A stretch of 9,965 nt of DNA, taken from positions 1-9,965 of the forward strand of contig CAMOHL010000017.1 of NCBI GenBank assembly GCA_946615295.1, in the 5' to 3' direction. Both the position numbers and the translations under genes were made by a program. This DNA is from an uncultured Clostridia bacterium (lineage in GTDB: Bacteria > Bacillota > Clostridia > Christensenellales > UBA1242). Below, in pieces: positions 6,542 through 9,965 of the stretch (within the stretch, counting starts at the first letter, position 1; every line of letters begins with the position of its first letter). The notes below the pieces were generated by a model that was given only the letters and a program-made list of their open reading frames with translations, was not told the DNA's origin and ran no database searches.

Positions 6542-7924
6542 ATGGCAAAATTAGAAAATTTAGACAAAATTGTAAATCTATCAAAAACAAGAGGTTTTGT
6601 TTTTCAAGGTAGTGAAATATATGGAGGAATGGGAAACACTTGGGACTATGGTCCTATTGGTGTTGAACTAAAAAACAACATAAAAAAAGCATGGTGGAAG
6701 CGATTTGTTCAAGAATCTGACAATAGCTTTGGTGTTGATGCTGCAATTTTAATGAACAGTAGAGTTTGGGAAGCAAGTGGTCATACTGCATCATTTTCAG
6801 ACCCAAAAATGGATTGTAAGAATTGTAAGACAAGACACAGAGCAGACAATTTGATTGAAGAATACAACAAAAAGCATGATATAGAAATGCCAGTTGACTC
6901 AATGAGTAAAGAAGAAATGTATAACTATATTGTGGAGCATCAAATAAAATGTCCAAATTGTGGAAAGTGCGATTTTACTGAAATTAAAAATTTCAATCTT
7001 ATGTTCTCAACAAAAAGAGGAGTAACTGATGACAATCAAGATGTTATCTATCTCCGTCCAGAAACAGCACAAGGTGAATTTGTAAACTTTTTGAATGTTC
7101 AAAGAACAACAAGAGCAAAAGTTCCTTTTGGAATTGCTCAAATAGGAAAGGCATTCCGTAACGAAATCACACCAGGAAACTTTATTTTTAGAACAATAGA
7201 GTTTGAGCAAATGGAGCATCAATTCTTTTGCAAGCCAGAGGATAGTGAAAAGTTCTATAATGAATACAAACAAAAAGCATGGGATTTTGCAGTTAGTGTG
7301 GGACTAAATCCAGAACACATAAGATTTAAGGACCACGACAAACTTGCTCACTATGCAAAAGCTGCTTGCGACATTCAATATTTGTTCCCAATGGGATGGA
7401 GCGAACTAAATGGAATTCACAATCGTTCAACATGGGATTTGTCTAGACATCAAGAGTTTAGTGGCAAAAGTATGCAGTATTTAGACCCAATAACAAATGA
7501 AAAATACATTCCAAATGTTGTTGAATATTCAATTGGTTGTGATAGACTTGTGCTTGCAGTGCTTTGCGAAGCTTATGATGAAGAAACTCTCGAAGACGGC
7601 GAAACAAGAATTGTTATGCACTTTGCACCACACATTGCACCATACAAGGTTGCAATCTTGCCACTTCAAAAGAATTTGAGCGAAAAAGCAAAAGAAATAT
7701 ACAAGCAAATTCAAAAAAGATTTATGGCAACTTATGATGATGCTGGTAGTATTGGAAAGAGATATAGAAGACAAGATGAAATTGGAACTCCATATTGTGT
7801 AACAATTGATTTTGATACATTAGAAAACGGAACAGTTACAGTTCGTGATAGAGATACAATGAAACAAGACACAATAAAAATTGAAGAATTGGCAAACTAC
7901 TTACAACAAAAGTTAGATGCTTAA
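6542..7924 (+). CDS. glyS: Glycyl-tRNA synthetase, single-chain class II (alpha2 type)
   Basis: The 460-residue enzyme attaches glycine to tRNA-Gly using ATP in the cytosol and functions as a homodimer. Class II features are visible: an N-terminal region GSEIYGG then NTWDYGPIGVELK (32-44), ETAQGEFVNF (174-183), motif 2 around FRNEITPGNFIFRTIEFEQM (205-224) and motif 3 around GCDRLVLAV (332-340). The C-terminal anticodon-binding domain covers about 360-455, with HFAPHIAPYKVAILPL at its start. Two pairs of cysteines, CKNC (92-95) and CPNC (137-140), form a likely zinc ribbon in the insertion domain. Length and architecture match the archaeal/eukaryotic-like enzyme found in many Firmicutes rather than the alpha2-beta2 glyQ/glyS form. 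GGAG lies 8 nt before the ATG. yqeY follows with a 13-nt gap and is likely co-transcribed. Confidence 0.97.
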   Translation: MAKLENLDKIVNLSKTRGFVFQGSEIYGGMGNTWDYGPIGVELKNNIKKAWWKRFVQESDNSFGVDAAILMNSRVWEASGHTASFSDPKMDCKNCKTRHRADNLIEEYNKKHDIEMPVDSMSKEEMYNYIVEHQIKCPNCGKCDFTEIKNFNLMFSTKRGVTDDNQDVIYLRPETAQGEFVNFLNVQRTTRAKVPFGIAQIGKAFRNEITPGNFIFRTIEFEQMEHQFFCKPEDSEKFYNEYKQKAWDFAVSVGLNPEHIRFKDHDKLAHYAKAACDIQYLFPMGWSELNGIHNRSTWDLSRHQEFSGKSMQYLDPITNEKYIPNVVEYSIGCDRLVLAVLCEAYDEETLEDGETRIVMHFAPHIAPYKVAILPLQKNLSEKAKEIYKQIQKRFMATYDDAGSIGKRYRRQDEIGTPYCVTIDFDTLENGTVTVRDRDTMKQDTIKIEELANYLQQKLDA

Positions 7925-7937
7925 AAAGGAGAATGAT

Positions 7938-8360
7938 ATGATTATTGATGAAATAAAAAAGGCAAATATGATTGCTTTAAAAGAGAAAGATAATTCAAAG
8001 AGAACTGCATATTCAATGCTTATGAACAAATATATGCTTGCTGGAATAGAACTAAAAGCTCAAGGTAAAGAAATTGGCGATAACGATATGATTCAACTTA
8101 TCCAAAAGTCAATCAAAGAACTTGATGAAGAGTATAAAATATACAAAGATGCAGGTAGAGAAGAAACAGCTTTGGATATTGAAAATCAAAAAAAGGCAAT
8201 TGAAATCTATCTTCCTCAAATGATGAGCAAAGATGAAATCAAAGCAGAAATTGAAAAGCTAGAAGACAAATCTATTGGCTCTGTTATGAAACATTTCAAA
8301 GCAAATTTTGCGGGCAAATGTGATATGAGAGATGTTCAAGAAGTTTTGAAAAATTTATAA
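7938..8360 (+). CDS. yqeY: GatB/YqeY domain protein
   Basis: The 140-residue product matches the small stand-alone YqeY family, which resembles the tRNA-interacting C-terminal helical domain of amidotransferase subunit GatB. Visible signatures are an N-terminal helical region with a KRTAYSML segment, IQKSIKELDEEYKIYKDAGR with a run of charged helix, the YLPQMMSKDEI junction (about 92-102) between the two subdomains, and a C-terminal GSVMKHFKANFAGKCDMRDV segment. Its exact biochemical role is not established; tRNA contact is inferred from GatB. I chose the ATG at 7938, 6 nt after AAGGAG (7926-7931). An upstream in-frame ATG at 7917 overlaps the glyS end and lacks a ribosome site. It is placed directly behind glyS, not beside rpsU as in some Firmicutes. 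A terminator follows at once. Confidence 0.93.
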   Translation: MIIDEIKKANMIALKEKDNSKRTAYSMLMNKYMLAGIELKAQGKEIGDNDMIQLIQKSIKELDEEYKIYKDAGREETALDIENQKKAIEIYLPQMMSKDEIKAEIEKLEDKSIGSVMKHFKANFAGKCDMRDVQEVLKNL

Positions 8361-8386
8361 ATTTTTAAAAAAAACAGCAAAAAAAT

Positions 8387-8418
8387 AAAAAATTGTAGCA
8401 AAAAACTACAATTTTTTT
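8387..8418. terminator. Bidirectional intrinsic terminator between convergent genes
   Basis: The inverted repeat ATTGTAG (8392-8398) / CTACAAT (8406-8412) has a CAAAAAA loop and is extended by A:T pairs, with a T-run at 8412-8418 on the right and an A-run on the left. It ends the glyS-yqeY message on the plus strand. Its mirror-image A-run can end the SDR message on the minus strand. Confidence 0.85.
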
Positions 8419-8465
8419 AATATTTTTAAGAATTTTTTATATTTTTTCAATTTTTGATAAAGCTG

Positions 8466-9263
8466 TTATTTATTATTTTTCTTTTGACCAAACATTTTGT
8501 TTGTAAAGTGTAGCATAACTTTTTTTGGCATAATTCGACTCAAAAAATATAGAAACTTATATTTTGCACCAACAATATACATTGGCTTTGGATTTTTCTT
8601 TTTTGATATATTAAATATTTTTTTTGCAACAAACTCGGCTGTCATTCTTTTTTCTTGATTGCCGTCAACTTTGTTTATGCTGTTTTGAATACTATCGCCA
8701 TATCTTTCGTTTGTTTCAAAAACCTTTATTCTGTTTTTAACAAAGTTTGTTTTTGTGTCGCCTGGGCAAATTGCAACAACTCTAATGTTGCTTGATTTTA
8801 ACTCCATCGCAAGACTTTCACTATACAAGTTTACAGCACTTTTGCTTGCTGAATATAATCCTCTGTATGGCAGTGGAAATAGAGCACAGGCACTAGATAA
8901 ATTCAAAATTGTTGCGCCTGCTTTCATATATGGAATTGAATATTTGTTTACCAAAAATGTTCCAAAAAAGTTTGTGTCAAATTGTTTTTTTGCATCGATT
9001 AGTGGAGTGAGTTCCAATGCACCTGCAAGCCCATAGCCAGCACAGTTTATCACAATATCAATTGAAGAGTTTTGTTGAGCAATTTTGTCAATACAATTTT
9101 TTACTGATTCTTCATTGCAAACATCAACGGCAAAATCAAAATCTGTTTCCTTTTCTATGCTTTTTGACAAATTGTAAACTTTGTCGCCACTATTTCTATA
9201 CAAACTTGCAAGTTCCTTGCCAATTCCACTTGAGCCACCTGTTATCACAACAACTTTGTTCAT
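8466..9263 (-). CDS. Short-chain dehydrogenase/reductase (classical SDR)
   Basis: The 265-residue protein is a classical SDR, a cytosolic NAD(P)(H)-dependent oxidoreductase. The cofactor loop TGGSSGIG is at 8-15, the structural NCAG (usually NNAG) at 73-76, the catalytic tetrad at Asn98, Ser124, Tyr137 and Lys141 (YSASK at 137-141), and the CPG motif at 166-168. An acidic DV at 47-48 lies near the adenine pocket. The C-terminal extension from about 215 is very basic and hydrophobic (KYKFLYFLSRIMPKK region). It resembles the membrane-associating tails of SDRs acting on lipid-like substrates, but the substrate cannot be read from sequence. The ATG at 9263-9261 has AAAGGAG 5 nt upstream. It stands alone, convergent with yqeY and divergent from queH. 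No partner gene indicates a pathway. Confidence 0.92.
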   Translation of the reverse strand: MNKVVVITGGSSGIGKELASLYRNSGDKVYNLSKSIEKETDFDFAVDVCNEESVKNCIDKIAQQNSSIDIVINCAGYGLAGALELTPLIDAKKQFDTNFFGTFLVNKYSIPYMKAGATILNLSSACALFPLPYRGLYSASKSAVNLYSESLAMELKSSNIRVVAICPGDTKTNFVKNRIKVFETNERYGDSIQNSINKVDGNQEKRMTAEFVAKKIFNISKKKNPKPMYIVGAKYKFLYFLSRIMPKKVMLHFTNKMFGQKKNNK

Positions 9264-9308
9264 ATTTTCTCCTTTATCATAAAATTCAAAACGATAATGT
9301 AAAACAAA

Positions 9309-9337
9309 ATTTTAGTTTCATTAAATAATCAACACAA
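9309..9337 (-). promoter_or_regulatory. Weak candidate promoter of the SDR gene
   Basis: On the minus strand, TTGTGT (9337-9332, 3/6) and TAAAAT (9314-9309, 5/6) are 17 bp apart. Transcription would start near 9302, giving a leader of about 39 nt. The -35 match is poor and other AT-rich hexamers compete. Confidence 0.25.
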
Positions 9338-9379
9338 ATTTTTGTTGCGTGCAATATTGTTTTATTGAGATTATTATAT

Positions 9380-9407
9380 TTGATTTTTTTGAAATTTATA
9401 TTATAAT
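9380..9407 (+). promoter_or_regulatory. Promoter of queH, predicting a leaderless message
   Basis: TTGATT (9380-9385, 4/6) is followed after 16 bp by a perfect TATAAT (9402-9407). The predicted transcription start, 6-7 nt after the -10 box, falls on or next to the A of the queH ATG at 9414. No Shine-Dalgarno sequence is visible before that ATG. Confidence 0.55.
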
Positions 9408-9413
9408 TGTATT

Positions 9414-9965
9414 ATGAATAGAAATTATTATCAAGAATTTTTGAGTGTTTGTCAACAAATTGACAAGTCAAAAAAACCAAAGTTATTACTTCATGTATGC
9501 TGTGCACCATGTTCAAGCCATTGTTTGAGTGTTTTGGACCCATTTTTTGATATAACTGTTTTTTATTACAATCCAAACATTTCTCCATTTGAAGAATATG
9601 AAAGAAGATTGAATGAAGAAAAGAGATTTTTGAGTTTAGCATACCCTCACATAAAAGTTGTTGATGCAGTCTATGACAATGAAAAGTTTGAAGAACTTGC
9701 TAAAGGTCTTGAAAATTTGAAAGAAGGTGGAGAGAGATGCAAAAAATGTTATCGACTTCGACTTGAAAAAACTGCAGAATTTGCAAAACAAAATGGTTAT
9801 GATTATTTCACGACAACACTCACAGTCAGCCCATACAAACACAGTGCAACTCTCAATGAAATTGGTGAAGAAGTTGCAAACAAATATCAAACAAAATATC
9901 TGTTTAGTGATTTCAAAAAGCAAAACGGATATCAGCATAGCATAGAACTTTCAAAACAATATAAC
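9414..9965 (+). CDS. queH: Epoxyqueuosine reductase QueH, 3' end beyond the window
   Basis: The first 184 codons are present and the reading frame is open to the last base. QueH (former DUF208) catalyses the last step of queuosine synthesis, reducing epoxyqueuosine at the wobble base of tRNA-Asp, -Asn, -His and -Tyr. It is unrelated to QueG but does the same reaction. Diagnostic motifs are HVCCAPCSS (27-35) with the adjacent cysteines C29/C30, VFYYNPNISP (49-58), GGERCKKCYRLRLE (105-118) with C109 and C112, DYFTTTLTVSPYK (130-142) and LFSDFKKQNGYQ (163-174). The cysteines bind an iron-sulfur cluster and metal in the family. The expected C-terminal tail, usually containing a YCGC-like segment, is cut off. 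The ATG at 9414 has no ribosome site; a perfect -10 box lies 6 nt before it. An upstream in-frame stop (9390-9392) rules out a longer ATG start. Confidence 0.93.
   Translation, partial: MNRNYYQEFLSVCQQIDKSKKPKLLLHVCCAPCSSHCLSVLDPFFDITVFYYNPNISPFEEYERRLNEEKRFLSLAYPHIKVVDAVYDNEKFEELAKGLENLKEGGERCKKCYRLRLEKTAEFAKQNGYDYFTTTLTVSPYKHSATLNEIGEEVANKYQTKYLFSDFKKQNGYQHSIELSKQYN

Noticed and set aside
7917..7937. ATG at 7917 as the yqeY start
   Set aside because: It lies inside the end of glyS with no ribosome site. AAGGAG correctly precedes the ATG at 7938, and family members begin near there.
1..9965. CRISPR arrays, insertion sequences, tRNA/rRNA genes
   Set aside because: No regularly spaced direct repeats, transposase motifs with terminal inverted repeats, or cloverleaf and rRNA signatures were recognised on either strand.

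Overview
The window reads as a chromosomal segment of a low-GC, Gram-positive-type bacterium, probably an uncultured Clostridia/Firmicutes lineage. The evidence is very AT-rich DNA with A/T-ending codons, AGGAG-type Shine-Dalgarno sites 6-9 nt before most starts, sigma-A-like TTGACA/TATAAT promoters, short hairpin-plus-U-tract terminators, a lipoprotein with an N-terminal lipobox, and gene families typical of Firmicutes (DegV/FakB, the one-chain dimeric glycyl-tRNA synthetase, YqeY, QueH). TGA is not used as a sense codon in any real gene. This placement is inference, not a search result.

Layout. (1) At the left edge, on the minus strand, are the first 30 codons of an L-lactate/malate dehydrogenase. 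(2) Divergent from it, four plus-strand genes fill 218-5360: a single-pass membrane protein, a lipoprotein, a cytosolic-looking protein of unknown family and a 655-residue PHP-domain metallophosphoesterase with a very large insertion. The first two look co-transcribed. The last two look like a second unit with a possible internal promoter. A bidirectional terminator at 5361-5389 closes the block. This is the part of the window whose biology is not explained by known families. (3) On the minus strand lies a DegV/FakB-type fatty-acid-binding protein with a GTG start. Divergent from it is glyS-yqeY (glycyl-tRNA synthetase, then a GatB/YqeY protein), ending in a second bidirectional terminator at 8387-8418. 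(4) A minus-strand short-chain dehydrogenase/reductase follows. Divergent from it is queH (epoxyqueuosine reductase), cut by the right edge after 184 codons.

The conserved genes are ordinary housekeeping: tRNA charging, tRNA wobble modification, fatty-acid handling and redox enzymes. The most notable observations are the uncharacterised surface-protein/PHP block, the PHP insertion, an apparently leaderless queH, and a glyS gene whose upstream region is too short and too poor in conserved motifs to hold a T-box. No RNA genes, insertion sequences, CRISPR arrays or attachment sites were seen. No gene-free stretch exceeds 300 bases.
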